Source: Raffaelea ambrosiae (taxonomy: Eukaryota; Ascomycota; Sordariomycetes; Ophiostomatales; Ophiostomataceae). Taken from it: a DNA stretch of 64,000 nucleotides. The stretch lies in the NCBI GenBank assembly GCA_002778195.1, contig PCDI01000006.1, positions 1,989,950 through 2,053,949 of the forward strand. The letters run 5' to 3'. The notes beneath the pieces were generated by a model. That model had not been told where the DNA came from. It saw nothing but the letters and a program-made list of their open reading frames with translations, and searched no databases. The stretch's first letter is position 1; every line of letters begins with the position of its first letter. Below, one piece after another: positions 1 to 12,079 of the stretch. The translations under genes were made by a program, and so were the position numbers.

Positions 1-570
1 GTCGAGCAGGAACTGCAGCACCTAGGCTCGCTCAAGGAGGTTGTCTTGAATGAGACCAAGAAGCTCGCCGAGGTCTATGCCACCATTACCGATCATAACA
101 CGTACCTGAACGGACAGCTTGAGACCTACAAGAGCTACCTCCACAACGTGCGGAGCCAGAGCGAGGGCAACCGCCGAAAACCGCAGAAGCAGCAGGTTTT
201 GGGACCCTACAAGTTCACCCACCAACAACTCGAGAAGGAGGGTGTCATCCAGAAGAGCAATGTCCCCGACAACCGCCGAGCCAACATTTACTTCAACTTT
301 ACCAGTCCTTTGCCTGGTACTTTTGTTATTTCCCTGCATTACAAGGGTAAGCACTACGAGAGAGGGTCAATCTGCTCACCGTACGGGGCGCTAAACTAAC
401 TGGATTTAGGTCGCAATCGCGGTCTCTTGGAACTTGATTTGAAGCTCGACGATTTGCTGGAGATGCAGAAGGACAATGTGGACGACTTGGACTTGGAATA
501 CGTCCAGTTCAACGTGCCCAAGGTGCTAGCCCTGCTCAACAAACGGTTCGCAAGAAAGAAGGGCTGGTAA
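1..570 (+). CDS. RasGAP C-terminal (RasGAP_C) domain protein, 3' end only
   Basis: This is the C-terminal end of a Ras GTPase-activating-like protein of the Gap1/Sar1 or IQGAP (Rng2/Iqg1) type; the rest lies left of the window. Exons are 1-346 and 410-570, with an intron at 347-409 (GTAAGC donor, CTAAC branch, TTTAG acceptor) that restores the frame through HYKG-RNRGLLELDL. The visible part carries the RasGAP_C signature: a coiled N-flank, LGPYKFTHQQLEKEGVI, then the conserved LDLKLDDLLEMQKDN and a basic end at RFARKKGW, with TAA at 568-570. Family members act at the membrane or cytokinetic ring in small-GTPase and actin control. Without the calponin-homology, IQ or catalytic GAP part, IQGAP and RasGAP cannot be told apart here. 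Confidence 0.85.
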
Positions 571-1861
571 AGCGCGCCACCCCTCCACTTTCTTGTTCCT
601 TCATTTGTATCCTCTGTACGATCGATCGACGGTTGAAACCACATGACTTTCCGGTGTTCATTTTCTATTTGGCGTTATGATACCACTTGTCGCAAACGAA
701 TACGCACTCTTATTTTTTCCACCACCTACCACTACAGCACATCAACTCACCTTTCGCGTTCTATGCTAAGCTCTCGAGCATAAGCTTTTCCCTTCATCAC
801 ACACCCTCTCCGCCCGTCTTTGTTCTTTCCAGCTCGAGCATACGCTCTGGAGCTCTTTCCTTTCGTATCTTGTTTTCTTCTATACCTTTTTTTTTGGTTC
901 AAACCTCCCTCGGCAATGTGTACTTTTTTACGCTTCTCTTTTTGGCTTGTTTCCTTTTTCAAATAACCTACTTGGACATGTAGGCGATGTACGGAAGGCC
1001 TTGCGTACTGTTGGCTTTTATGAGACTGAAGAGAGGGGAAGGTGCCCCTGATACATATACATATTTAATCTAGCCAGGTCAGATGGCATACACATACGCA
1101 GGTGGACTTTCTGACTCTGGGCGCTTGGCCTGATTCGCAATGCTTTTTATTTCATTTCATACTTTACCATGGTCCTCGCGCGTTTGAAACTTTTTTTGTT
1201 GTCCTTTTGTTACTTGCGTGTGCTTGCTTGCTGTCATCATTTGTGGGATACCATATCAAATGGGACAGAGATGGTGATAGTTGCGAAGTGGTGCTGGGAT
1301 GTGTGGGAATGGGCAGAGCGGCTTGTACGTCCCTCGGCTGGTCCGTCAACGACAATGCGTGCCTCCATGATCCTGACTCGAGGATGTTTTCTGAGGCGAA
1401 AGAGAGACAAACTAGTTTGTTTTGATTCTTCTTTCGGGTCGAATAGGGAGATGGGACTTGGGTCTAAAATAGATCTGAAAAGAAAGGCAAGATTTTCGAA
1501 TGGCTGGAGGTTCAGAGATAAAAAAAGACACAAAAGAGAGATATGTCTTGCTCTTGAAGATGTCGGCGCTTTTGTTGATTTTCGATTGTGAACTTGGGTC
1601 TCGTGCGAAGGGGGATTTTTTGGTTCTTTTTGACTATTCATATACACAACTTTTTTGGGGGACACTTGGGTTTTTTTTCTTTTTTTTGTAAAACACTTTT
1701 GGTGACACCTTTTGAGCCCCTATAACCTGTAATTCTATAAAATGCTGAGCTCTGTATGCAAACAAAAAAAAAAGGAAACGAAGACAATGGCAATACTGCT
1801 TATGCGCCTGGTCTTTGTATGAAAGTTTTCCCCATCTTTCGTCAGACGGCCCACCGACTCG
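571..1861. other. Intergenic region between convergent RasGAP_C gene and UTP22
   Basis: Both flanking genes end here, so this should be two 3' UTRs. The sequence is T-rich on the + strand, with poly-T and poly-A tracts near 1670-1690 and 1763-1773. Reading frames up to about 140 codons occur on both strands, but they are low-complexity and lack splice or start context, so no gene is called. Confidence 0.6.
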
Positions 1862-2540
1862 TTACGACTGCTCTGCCTTCTTGTCGGCCACCTGGATCCG
1901 GTCGATCAGGGCACCGCCGATCCGTGCAATCTCGGCCAGGATGGCCTCCCGGTTGACCTCCACGACCGCCTGGTTGTCGCTGTCTTCCTTCTTCTCTTCA
2001 TCGTCATCCTCTTTGTCGTGGCTGTCGGCCTCTCTTTTCTTCGACTTCTTGTGCTTCTTCTTTTGCTGCTCGAGCACGCCCGGCAGCGGGCGGAACGACG
2101 TCGGCAGGTTTACGCGCATGGTGCGCGGGTGCACCTGCGGATTCCACAGACACCCGATCACGTGGTCGTCACCGTGGATGGTGCCGTGGATGTTGCCGTC
2201 CGCGGCGCCGTAAAAGAACACCAGCGGACCACCCGCTGCACTGCCCGCCCCGTACAGGTTGTTCAGCTGGTCGAGCAGCAGCCGCACCGGGTGGCACGGC
2301 AGCGACACCAGCCCGCGGCCCGTGCGCTCGTCCAGGTTCTTGTACACGGAACGGCGGTTCTTCGCGACGTCGACGTCAATGTCGACCTCGCCGTCGTTGC
2401 CACGAACAACCTCGGGCGTTACGTCGCTCTTGACGAGCCGCTTCACAACCTGCGGCGCCAGGTGGATCAGCACGTCGTAGTCGCGCAGCGAAGGCTGGAA
2501 CAGCACCTTGGGGTCGAGGTCGCCGGCGCCGCCAGCACTA

Positions 2541-2576
<36 letters not shown>

Positions 2577-5500
2577 AGGCTGCTGGTGAAAAGAGCCGAC
2601 GCAGGATCGGACTGCTTCACGAGCCGGCACGCCGCTGCCGCCAGAGTCGTCATGCGCGTAGCCGCCACCGTCGACGGCATCGGCTGGCGCCCACTACCAG
2701 AAGATGACGACGACGACGACGACGACGACGACGCCGTCGTGAACGCCGTTCCGCTCATCTCGTACGTCGCCGCGACAAACAGCACGGTGTGGTGCATGTG
2801 CGGGTCGATCTTGCGCCAGGCCTCCAGCCGGGTCATCGGGTCGCCCGTGATCTTTTCGTTGTGGGCGAGCTCATCCTCGGCGTCCTCGTCGGGCCGCTCG
2901 TGGGCCGACCCGGACGTGTCCACCACCAGCGGCTCCCGCTTCCAGTCCCAGCGCGCCAGAAACTGCAGCGTCCGCAGCAGGCCCGTCGTGGCGCTGCCGG
3001 GCGCCTGCCACGGCTGCGGCTGCAAGAACACGTGCAGCACCAGCAGCTCGACCAGCTCGTCCGTCACGTGGGTGCCCAGCAGCTTGTGCGCGCTGAACCA
3101 CTGCTTCACCAGCCGCACCGACGGCGACAGCGCCGGGAACCGCGTCGCGTACGTCGCCAGCGTCTGCGTGTGCCGCGGCAGCACCGCATACAGCCGCCGG
3201 TGCCGCGCCAGCCGGTCGGCGCTCGCGGCCCGCACAAACGGAGGCAGCGTCTTGTCCTTGGCCTGGCGGGCCAGCAGCGCCGCTTCCAGCTCGCTGTGGA
3301 TGCGCAGCCGGAACGCGGCGCCCGTCTCGGGGTACACAATGTCGAGGAAGCCGCGGTTGTCGGCGTCGGACGAATGCGCACCGTCGCCCCCCGCCAACAC
3401 CGCACCCTCCGGGTCCTCCAACCCGAGACGCGTCTCGACCCCGCCACCACCACCGCCCGCAGCCGCCTTGGCTTCGGCCAGGGCCTCGCCCACGCGCAGC
3501 AGGAACGCCAGCTTGATGCGCTGGATCGCCGCCAGGTTGTCGGGCCACTTGCCCGAGGCCTCAAAGTAGAGGATCACGTCCATCGGCTGCAGCACGCCCT
3601 TGGGCGTGTGCACGGCCGGCGGCCGGATCGTGGCCGACCGCAGCGCCGGCGCGATCGGCACCACCTGGCGCACGTGCAGCGGCAGGTTGTCCAGGCTGCG
3701 GATGTCGCTCTCCAGCGTGGCAAACGCCTGCCGCGCCAGCCCAAACGTGGCCGTGTCCGTCACGGCCGCCAGCGGCACCAGCGGCGCGAAGCCCTGGCCG
3801 AGCACCTCAATGTCCGTGTCCGGCGCCAGCCGCAGCCGGTGGCCCAGGATGTACCGCGTGATCTCCTCGCACAGCGCGCCCGCCGCGCCCGCCGGCGCCG
3901 TCCACACCAGCGTCTCGGTGATGCTGCCGTCCTTGAAGCGGCGCAGCTCGGCGCGGTCGCCCCAGAACGCCCGGAACGCGCGCGCCTCCTTCTTGTCTTC
4001 GGCCGCCGGGCCGTGGTCGATGTGGCGGGCCATGTGGACGGGGTCGAAGACGACACCCACCAGCAGGTGGTGGCGCGCGCCCGCGACCAGGCTCTGGATC
4101 GTCGTCTTGGACGGTTTCTGGTGGCCGCCGCCACGGGCCGGTGCTTCCGGGCACGAGGCCGCCAGCGACCACGTCGGCAGGGCCGGCAGCTGGACATGGA
4201 CCAGCCGGGCGCGGTCGCCCAGCGCCCGGCGCAGGACCTGGAAGACGCTGTCGCCAAAGTCCCACACGGCGCCGTGGCGGTCGAGCTGCTGCTGTTGTTG
4301 TTGTGCTGCTGCTGCTGGCGTGTCGGACAGCTGCGGGCACCGGATGCGGAACACCATGTCGTAGGCCTCGAGGGCCACGTCGGCCTTGGCAATGAACGTC
4401 GGCGTGAACTGGTCGATCGTGCCACTGCCGCCGCTGCCACTGCTGCTGCTGCCGTTCTTGAACAGCTCGTGCGTCCACCGGGCATGCTGCCGCAGGAGGC
4501 CCGCCGACCACGCGCCCATCTTGTAGGCAATGTTGAGCTGGCGGCCCGCGTCGTAGAGGATGGGCGTGGTGCCCTCGCGGAGGGCGTCCGTCTCGGACGG
4601 AGACAGAGAGCCGCCCAGGACACAAGGCTTGCTGACAAAGTCGGTCGCCGCCAGGAACTGGATCACGGCCTTGAAGATCTGCACGCTGCTCATCGACGGC
4701 GCCAGCACAGCCGACGACGAAGAGCCCTTTTTGCGATGAGGGCCCGTCTGCAGCAGCAGCGCGACCAGCGCCGCAAACTCGAAGCCGCCAAAGCCGCCGC
4801 GCGCGAGCGAGCCGCCGAGCCCGCGCTGCTGGAGCCACACGCGGCCGAGCAGACAGGCGTCCGCAAAGGCCGGGCAGGTCTTGTGGGCGTGGCGGAGCAG
4901 CTTGGCCAGGGGCAGAAACGCCGACTCGGCCTTGAGCGTGGCATTGTAAAAGGGCGTCGCCGGGAGCTTGCTGGTTTCCCCGTCCGCCGCAGCGGCCTCC
5001 GGCCGGATCGCGTTCTTGTGGGCGAGCAGCTTCTTGCGCGGGAAGAGGCCGTCGGGGCAGCACGGAATGATGTGGATCTTGCACGGCCTGGCCTTTTTGC
5101 CCTGCTTGCTCTGAGGGGTGGCCACCAGGATGGGCAGCAGCGGGTTGTCGCCCAGGTAGGCAAAGGACAGGTCGAGCGTGTCCGCCGCGGACCGGGCTGC
5201 CTGGCCCGCGGCCTGGCCCACGGCCCTGGCCAGGTGGGCGAGGTAGTAGGCGCGCTTGTAAAAGTAGCGGAAATTGAGGTAGTCTTTCTCCTGGAACAGC
5301 GTCGGGGGCATTTCCACAATCATGTCGACGGCCACGTCGCGCTGGGAGCAGACCATGGTCTTGAGCACGAAGCTGCCCACCACGTTGACCTGCGCCGGCT
5401 TGTCAATCGACAGCTTGAGGAGGGAGTCGTCGGCGGGTCGCGGGGTCGGGTAGGGGATGCGGATGGCATTTTTCCGTTCAAACGCGGCCGACGCTTGGGA

Positions 5501-5813
5501 GATCTGGCGAGGTGTTAGATTCATCGAGAGGAGCATCCGGTCCCATGCACACCCAACCTACCAGCACCGGCTCGTGCGTCTCAATCGACTCGACAGCCGT
5601 CTTCAGGTCGCGCAGGAGATCGGCCGACCCGGGAAGCAGCTTCGCATAGTCGACCCTGCTGTTGAGCAGCAGCTCACTCGTCTGCAGGATGAAGGTGTTG
5701 GGGCGGAACATGCCGTCCAACGCGGCCGCGGACTCGAAATCGAGCGGTGCATAGCCGCCATCCCCCGATCCCGCGTGGTCGGTCTTGCGCCGTTTGGCCG
5801 GATTGGGATCCAT
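1862..5813 (-). CDS. UTP22: U3 snoRNP/SSU-processome protein Utp22 (Nrap family)
   Basis: Nrap/Utp22 family protein of the UTP-C module of the small-subunit processome, acting in the nucleolus in early 18S rRNA maturation. Exon 1 is 5562-5813 (ATG at 5813, protein starts MDPNPAKRRKTDH, a basic nuclear-targeting-like start). The intron is 5504-5561 (GTAGGT donor, CTAAC branch, CCAG acceptor) and exon 2 is 1862-5503, giving 1297 residues, close to yeast Utp22 (about 1240). The Nrap core begins near residue 110 (VNVVGSFVLKTMV, then the LFQEKDYLNFRYFYKRAYYL block) and runs almost to the end, followed by a Lys-rich KKKHKKSKKRE segment near the C-terminus. Fast-evolving poly-Ser tracts, coded by TCG runs (+ strand GAC repeats near 2545-2575 and 2704-2733), and a poly-Gln tract near 4287-4310 interrupt it. 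It is divergent from SKI3. Confidence 0.93.
2543..2733 (-). repeat. Two trinucleotide (TCG)n tracts coding poly-Ser in UTP22
   Basis: Two perfect or nearly perfect GAC/GTC trinucleotide runs (about 2543-2575 and 2704-2733) sit in UTP22 and encode runs of about ten serines each. They are in-frame length-variable loops and probably polymorphic. Confidence 0.85.
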
Positions 5814-6258
5814 GCTGGGCGACTCTGAATGGGGGGGGGGGGCCGGATGGATATGCAAGAGCGTTCGTTCACCCTTTTCATAGACAAACGAAAAATGTCG
5901 TCGAAAATCGACCAGAAAGACGTTGGAGCAAAAAAAAAAAAAAAAAGTTGGCGATAACGATAAGACCAAATCGCCGATAAGAAATATGGCCGATAAGACG
6001 GGGATTTTTCTCGGATCATCGTTCTTCAGAAACCGGCGGGGCGCCCGCCTTCTGGAGCTTGCCCACCAAACAGCACTCTGTAAGGCTAGTTTACTGCGCC
6101 TACTATGCAGTGCAAAGAACTTCCGCTTCTAGCCAACTTAAGTGCACATCCGATGTCACTCGGCCTTGGCTAGCAAGAAAACAGCACATACAAACTTATA
6201 CTATGTTTCCGTTTCATAATAAATTGAACTTCTATTTTTGCATGAGAGGCATCTGACA
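5814..6258. promoter_or_regulatory. Divergent promoter region UTP22 / SKI3
   Basis: A 445-bp spacer between two divergent starts. It has a C-run (+ G-run near 5830-5839), a poly-A tract at about 5930-5946 that is poly-T on the UTP22 sense strand, and an AT-rich stretch next to SKI3 (6183-6240) with TATACTA-like sequence. No specific operator could be named. Confidence 0.5.
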
Positions 6259-9200
6259 ATGGCCGGAGCTAAGAAGCCCGGCAGCGGCTCCAAGGCGCAG
6301 CTCAAGGCCATTGCGGAAGCTGTAAAGAGCCAGAAATACGACGATGCCGCCCAGCTGGCACGAGACGTGCTCGAGACGGACCCCCAGAACTACCAGGCGT
6401 AAGGAATTGGGAACACGCCCCTTCCATTACGAAGTACTTCCAGAACGATGGCTGACAATCTTGTAGACTCATCTTCTTGGGCTTCGTCTTGGACAAGACG
6501 GACAAGCTCGACGAGGCCGTGGCCACCTATGAACAGGCAGCGAGCGTCAAGTCGACCGATCCGCAGGCATGGCAGGGACTCATCAAGGTCTTTGAGCGGC
6601 AGGGATCCACGTCGATTGGCAAGTACAAGCTCGCCGCGCTTCGTCTGGCCGAAATCTTCCGCGACGAGGACGAGATGTACAAGTGCCAGGTCGTCGTGGA
6701 CAAGTTTGTCGACTTTGCCCGCGTCCAGGCCACAGGCATGGCCCTCGTCGACGCCCTGGGCATCATCCTGCCCGACTCGCCCATCTATCCCGCCCTGGAG
6801 GGCCGCGTCATGCGGCCGGCGGCCACCTACGAGAAGATTGCCCAGATCATCGAGGCCGAGGAGCACCGGCGGATCAACACGCTGATCGGCGAGCGGCGCA
6901 CGCGGCTGGGCGCCCGGCTGGTCGAGGTCACGGCGGAAGTGAAGCGGGAGGTGTTTGCCGAGAGCTGGCTGGTGAGCGTGTACGGCGAGATCATCAACTG
7001 GACCAACGACGACGAGCTGCGGCGGACCTACGAGGAAAAACTGCTGGCCTACCGGGCTGAGCGGCTGGCGGCGTTCCAGGAGGGCGACGCCAAGCAGAAG
7101 GAACTGGAGGCCGTGCGAGACCTGGCCAAGGGCATGGTGATCATCAAGCACCCGTACCAGCTGGCGTGGGACATTGCCGTCGACTGGGAGGACTTTGGCG
7201 AGATGGCCGACTGGGATGCGCGGCTTCTGTGGGAGTACCGGAGGCTGTTTTCCCGCAGTGGGCTGGGCAAGGTTCTGTCCGGGTTTCTGACCAGCGAGCT
7301 GTCTCCTTTTCCCAAAACGGATCCCACACAGGACCCGGAAGAGGAGAAGAACAAGGAGGACGCCAAGACAAAAGGAGAAGACACAAAAGAAGACGAGGAC
7401 GAGAGCGAGAAAAGCGATGGTGCCGAAGACGACGGGCCCGGAGAGACAGCCCCAGAAGAACAACAGACGACTGCATCTTCCAACAAGAAGAAACAGAAAC
7501 CAGAGCCTTTGCCAACCACAGACGAGGAACGCCTGGCCCTGATGAAGGAGGGTGTCGCGGAGGCCAAGTCTCTCCTGGCCTACCGGATGGTGGCCGCCTG
7601 GTACCAGCATGCCGAAGAGCACGTAGGAAGCGTCAATCTGATGCGCAAGGCCCTCCAATACCTGGACGAGCGACGAAACAACTCGGGGATTCCTTTCCAG
7701 AACACCGAAGACGCATTTCGAACGGCGCTCGGCACGGCACTCATCTACTACCAGAGACCACACAACCACCCAGAGGCGAAGAAGCTGTTTGAGCAGGTGC
7801 TGGACCACAACGCCAACGCGACGCAAGCGCTGATTGGCGTCGGGCTGATCAGCGAGGAGGAGATCGACTACGACGCGGCCATTGCGTTCCTGGAGCGGGC
7901 CCTGGAGCAGGACGGCGCAGATCTGCGGGTGCGCAGCGAGACGGCCTGGGTGTACAGCCTGAAGGGGGACTACGAGCACGCCAAGGACGAGCTGGAGGCG
8001 TGCATTCCTCTGCTCGCGGAGCAGGGGCTGCCCGCCAAGACGCTGCTGGCCTTGAGCGAGTACCGGTACGGCGTGTGTCTCTGGAACGTGGACACGTCCC
8101 GGGCGGCGAGGAAGAACCGGGACGGCGCCTACAAGCAGTTCTTGCATGCGCTCCAGAACGACCTGAATCTCGCACCGGCCTACACCAGCCTCGGCGTCTT
8201 CTACGCGGACTACGCCCGGGACCGCAAGCGGGCCTTCAAGTGCTTCATCAAGGCGCTCGAGCTGTCGGACGCCGAGCTGGAGGCCGGCCGGCGACTGGTG
8301 CAGTACTATGCGGACCGGCGGGACTGGGACAGCATCGAGCTCGTGGCCCAGCGGGTCATCGACTCGGGCCAGGCCACGCCGCCATGGGGCTCCAAGAAAA
8401 AGGCACACAGCTGGCCGTTTGCGGCCCTGGGCACGTCGCAGCTGCACAAGAAGGAATACAACAAGGCCATGATGTCGTTCCGCATGGCGACGCGCCTGGA
8501 GCCCAACGACTACCACTCGTTTATCGCGCTGGCCGAGACGTACCTGAGGGCACGGATGCACTACTCGGCGGTGCGGGCGATTGAGCAGGCACAGCGCATC
8601 CAGGCGGCGGCCAACGATAGCGGTGGCGGTGGCGGTGGCGGTGCCAGCGACGAGTACGAGACGTGGTTCACAGACTATCTGCTGGGCAACATCTACCGGG
8701 GCATGGGCGCGTTCGACAAGGCCGTTGCGCTGTACGAGGGCATCCTGGAGCAGCGGCCAGGCGAGGAAGGCGTCTTGATTGCGGTGATGCATGCCATGGT
8801 CGAGAGCGCCGACAGCTGCGTCAAGACGGGCCTGTTCGGCGACGCCGTGGACAAGGCGGTCGAGACGCTCGAGTTTGCGGCCAAGGTGCCCAGGGCGACG
8901 GCCCGCAAGTCGGGCTTCTGGACGGCCGTGGCCAGCGCGTGCGCCGTCTTTTCGACCGTGCAGGGCAAGGTGACCGAGTTTCCGTCCGCCCTGTCACGGT
9001 CGCTTATTCTGCTCAGCGAGGAGAACGGGCCCGACGACGGCGGCGAAAATGAATCATCGTCTTCTTCTTCTTCTTCTTCCCCCGAACACGCCTCGTACAA
9101 GCTTCTCCAGGAGCTCGACGGCGTCGGCACCAAGGTGGTGCTGGCCGGCGAGACGTTCTCGGGCCAGGAGCGCGTCGGCGTGGACCTGACGCGGTGCATG

Positions 9201-10898
9201 CAGGCGACGATCCTGGCGTACAAGCGGGCACTCCACGCGACGCTGCCGGCCAACGACACGCACATGCAGGCCACCGCCTACTACAACCTGGGCTGGGCCG
9301 AGTACCGCGCGCACAGCTGCCTGCCGGCGGAGCTGCGCAGCGGCCGCGTCCTCAACGGCTACCTGCGCGCGGCCATCCAGTGCTTCAAGCGGGCCATCGA
9401 GCTCGAGGCGGGCAACCGCACGTTCTGGAACGCGCTGGGCGTGGCCACGAGCGCCGTGCACCCGCCGGTGGCGCAGCACGCGCTCGCGCGCGCGCTGTAT
9501 CTGGGCCGCGACCGGGCCCAGAAGGCCACGGCGCCCGTGTGGGCCAACATGGGCACGCTGGCGCTGCTGCACGACGACGCCGAGCTGGCCAACAAGGCCT
9601 TCGCCGAGGGGCAGTCGAGCGACCCGGACGACGCCGCCAGCTGGCTCGGCCAGGGCTTTGTGGCGCTGCAGTTTGGCGAGGCCGCCGAGGCCCGCAGCCT
9701 GTTCATGCACGCCATGGACCTGTCGGACGCGTCGTCCGTGGCGGCCCGGCAGCAGTACGCCCTTTCCATTTTTGACCACCTGGAGGAGGGGACGGCCACC
9801 AGCGCCGAAAACGGCGGCGGCGGCGGCGGCGACACCCTGGTGCGCCCGCTCCTCGGGCTGGAGCAGGTGCGCCGACTCCGCCCCCACGAGCTGCCGTACA
9901 GCCACCTGTTTGCGCTCTTCCGCGAGCGGATCCACGACGCCGACAGCACGGTGCTCCTCCTGGAGGAGATCTGCGCGGTGCTCGAGGCGGACTTTGCCGT
10001 GACCGAGTCGGCGGCGGCGCTGCGGCGGCTGGCCGTGGCCAAGGCGGACCTCACGCGGGCGTATGTGGCGCTGGGCGCGTACGACAAGGCAGTGGAGAGC
10101 GGCGAGGCGGCCCTGCAGCTGGTCGAGGGCGAGGGCGAGGCCGTGACCCCCAAAGAGAGGCGCAAGATCCAGCTGTCGTCGCGCGTGGCCACGGGCCTGG
10201 CACGGTTCTTTTTGCAAGACGGGGACGGCGCGCTGGCCGACTTTGAAGCCGTGCTGGAGACCGACGACAAGGACGACTCCGGGGGCGACCCCGACGTGGT
10301 GTGTCTCTTTGCGCAGGTGCTGTGGGCCACGGGCACGGATGAGGGCCGGCAGCGGGCGCAGGACGAGCTCTTTGGGGTGATCGAGGCGCACCCGGACCAC
10401 CTCCAGGCGATCCTGCTGCTGGGCGCGGTGGCGGTGCTCAACGGCGACGAGGAGAGCGCCGAGGCGGTCGTGGCCGAGCTGGAGGGGCGGCAGCGGGGGG
10501 AAGGGGGCGAGACCGTCGGGGCGGGCGAGCAGGTGCAGATGGGACAGATGCTGTATGCGCTGGCGAAGAGCGGCAACAGCGGCAGCAGTCGGCTGCAGGC
10601 ACAACAGGACATTATGCTGCATCCACACCTGCCCCAAGGCTGGGCCAATCTTGCGGGGGATGACGATGAGGAGGCGGAGAATCCTGAACAAGGGGACGAG
10701 GACGACGAGTACGACTTTGCCAGCGACATGGCGCTGAACCTGACGTGGGACCTGCTGCCGCCGCGGGGCACGCTCGGCCCGGCCGACCTGGCGCGGGCGT
10801 GTGTGGGCACGCGGCGGGCCGGGGACGCGCAGGTGGCCATCTTTGCGGCGCCGTGGCTGGCCGACGGGTGGGAAGCACTGGCCGAGGCGATTTCCTAG
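6259..10898 (+). CDS. SKI3: Superkiller protein 3 (Ski complex TPR scaffold)
   Basis: Ski3 is the tetratricopeptide scaffold of the Ski2-Ski3-Ski8 complex that feeds mRNA into the cytoplasmic exosome. Exon 1 is 6259-6398, the intron 6399-6466 (GTAAGG donor, CTGAC branch, TTGTAG acceptor) and exon 2 6467-10898, giving 1523 residues; the yeast protein is about 1430. The N-terminus (MAGAKKPGSGSKAQLKAI, then NYQALIFLGFVLDKTDKLDE) matches the Ski3 start. TPR-like helical pairs recur through the protein, for example ALEQDGADLRVRSETAWVYS, NLAPAYTSLGVFYADYARDR and AYYNLGWAEYRAH. An acidic insert lies near residues 285-330. The C-terminus is followed at once by a minisatellite derived from the stop-codon region. 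Confidence 0.94.
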
Positions 10899-11050
10899 TG
10901 TTGGCCAGATGGCCACGCAAACGAGGCGTTTTCATAGCACTGGCCAGAGGGCCACGCAAACGAGGCGTTTTCATAGCACTGGCCAGATGGCCACGCAAAC
11001 GAGGCGTTTTCATAGCACTGGCCAGATGGCCACGCAAACGAGGCGTATTA
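10870..11050 (+). repeat. 39-bp minisatellite, 4 full units, overlapping the end of SKI3
   Basis: Units start at 10911, 10950, 10989 and 11028, each 39 bp apart, with the core GGCCACGCAAACGAGGCGTT and a linking CATAGCACTGGCCAGA. The last codons of SKI3 plus its stop (10870-10910) align with the repeat (GAGGCG..TTC.TAG..CTGGCCAGAT), so the array appears to have grown from the SKI3 stop region. Because 39 is a multiple of 3, the SKI3 frame meets a TAG again in each complete GAGGCGTTTTCATAG unit. Confidence 0.9.
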
Positions 11051-11317
11051 TGTAACGCGAGGATACATGAAAAAAGGTCACGGGCCAAAAGCAACTGCGA
11101 TTTTGGGTATCGATTTTTTGAGAATTGGGAGTTTTGAGAACTAAATGAAAAATCCAATGGATTTCTGGGTATCATATCGTTTTGTGTCCATATCCGGCCA
11201 TCGTCCGTGTATGCAGCCATGTTGTATGCAGACATTCTGCGATTCCTATCCTGGGCCTTCTCTTCCTGCTTTGTGTCTCCCGCAGATTGTGTACACGTTC
11301 CGTGGCCTCTCTCTCTC
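11051..11317. other. 3' intergenic tail between convergent SKI3 and RMI1
   Basis: Sequence between the SKI3 minisatellite and the RMI1 stop. It is AT-richer (11051-11150) and ends in a CT repeat at 11308-11319. No gene is seen; it is probably 3' UTR and terminator sequence for both genes. Confidence 0.5.
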
Positions 11318-12079
11318 TCACGGCCCCTTGACAGCGTCTCTCAACCGCGCCAGCCGCCCGTCCACCCAGGCCTTGTGCAGCGTCTCGACGCGCCCGCCCA
11401 GGAACTTGACCGTCGCCGGCTCCAGCAGGACGACGCCCCGGGCCACCACGCTGCCTGCCTTGAGCAGCAGCTTCTCCCCGATCGACAGGCGGCCCACGCC
11501 GATGCGGTAGATGCGGGTCAGCTCCAGGCCGTAGAGCGTCTGGCCGCGGGCGTCCTGGAGGACCAGGCGGTGGGTGGCGGAGCCGCCGGCGGAGGGAGGT
11601 CCTGGTGCCGGCCCCGGCCCCGGCCCCGGCCCTAGCCCCGGCCCATCGACCCCTTCGCCGTCGCCCTCCGGCAGGCGGATGATCTCCCGCCCCCGCTTCT
11701 GCTCGCCGCGCTCAATCGCCTCCAGCTCCTGCACCTGCTGCCAGCGGCTCTGCGCCAGGTTCTCCACGTCCAGGACCTGCACGACGACGTCGCGGGCCAG
11801 GCGGGCTTCCTGGACCGACGCGGCACCGGCGGCACCACCGGCCGCGACCACATCGGGCGGGAAGCCGCCGCCGCCGGACGCCGTGGCGGCGGGGTCCAGC
11901 AGGCCCGGCGTGGTCAGGTCGGCGGCCAGGAGACGGGCCTTGGCGGTAGCGACGAGGGCGGGCAGGGACGAAGTGGATGATGTCCTCTGCTGGCTGACCA
12001 GGGCCTGCAGCCAGGCCGGCGACGGCGGCGGGAGCTGTTCGGCCGTGAGGGCGTTTCGGATTTGGAGGGGCTGGTTCAT
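11318..12079 (-). CDS. RMI1: RecQ-mediated genome instability protein 1 (Rmi1)
   Basis: Single-exon 253-residue protein starting at the ATG 12079 (MNQPLQIRNALTAEQLPPPS). Rmi1 is the OB-fold partner of the Top3-Sgs1/RecQ dissolvasome, acting in the nucleus on double Holliday junctions. The sequence shows the N-terminal helical region (PAWLQALVSQQRTS to ARLLAADLTTPGLLDP, about 20-67), a Gly/Ala/Pro-rich linker, then the OB-fold core (ARDVVVQVLDVENLAQSRW; HRLVLQDARGQTLYGLELTR; LSIGEKLLLKAGSVVARGVV; VKFLGGRVETLHKAW) ending near residue 250. A low-complexity insert (GPGLGPGPGPGPAPGPP) splits the fold. The start is chosen because upstream in-frame sequence is poly-Phe from a T-rich leader. Divergent from VPS51. 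Confidence 0.88.
   Translation of the reverse strand: MNQPLQIRNALTAEQLPPPSPAWLQALVSQQRTSSTSSLPALVATAKARLLAADLTTPGLLDPAATASGGGGFPPDVVAAGGAAGAASVQEARLARDVVVQVLDVENLAQSRWQQVQELEAIERGEQKRGREIIRLPEGDGEGVDGPGLGPGPGPGPAPGPPSAGGSATHRLVLQDARGQTLYGLELTRIYRIGVGRLSIGEKLLLKAGSVVARGVVLLEPATVKFLGGRVETLHKAWVDGRLARLRDAVKGP

Noticed and set aside
1237..1665. 142-codon minus frame in the RasGAP/UTP22 3' region
   Set aside because: Basic, low-complexity composition in a region expected to be two 3' UTRs; no splice or domain support.
2789..5518. 909-codon + strand frame opposite UTP22
   Set aside because: It is the GC-rich antisense shadow of UTP22, Arg/Gln-rich with no domain; the minus frame has Nrap homology and proper splicing.
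6390..8792. 800-codon minus frame opposite SKI3
   Set aside because: Antisense shadow of the TPR coding sequence; composition follows reversed codons and no start or domain is convincing.
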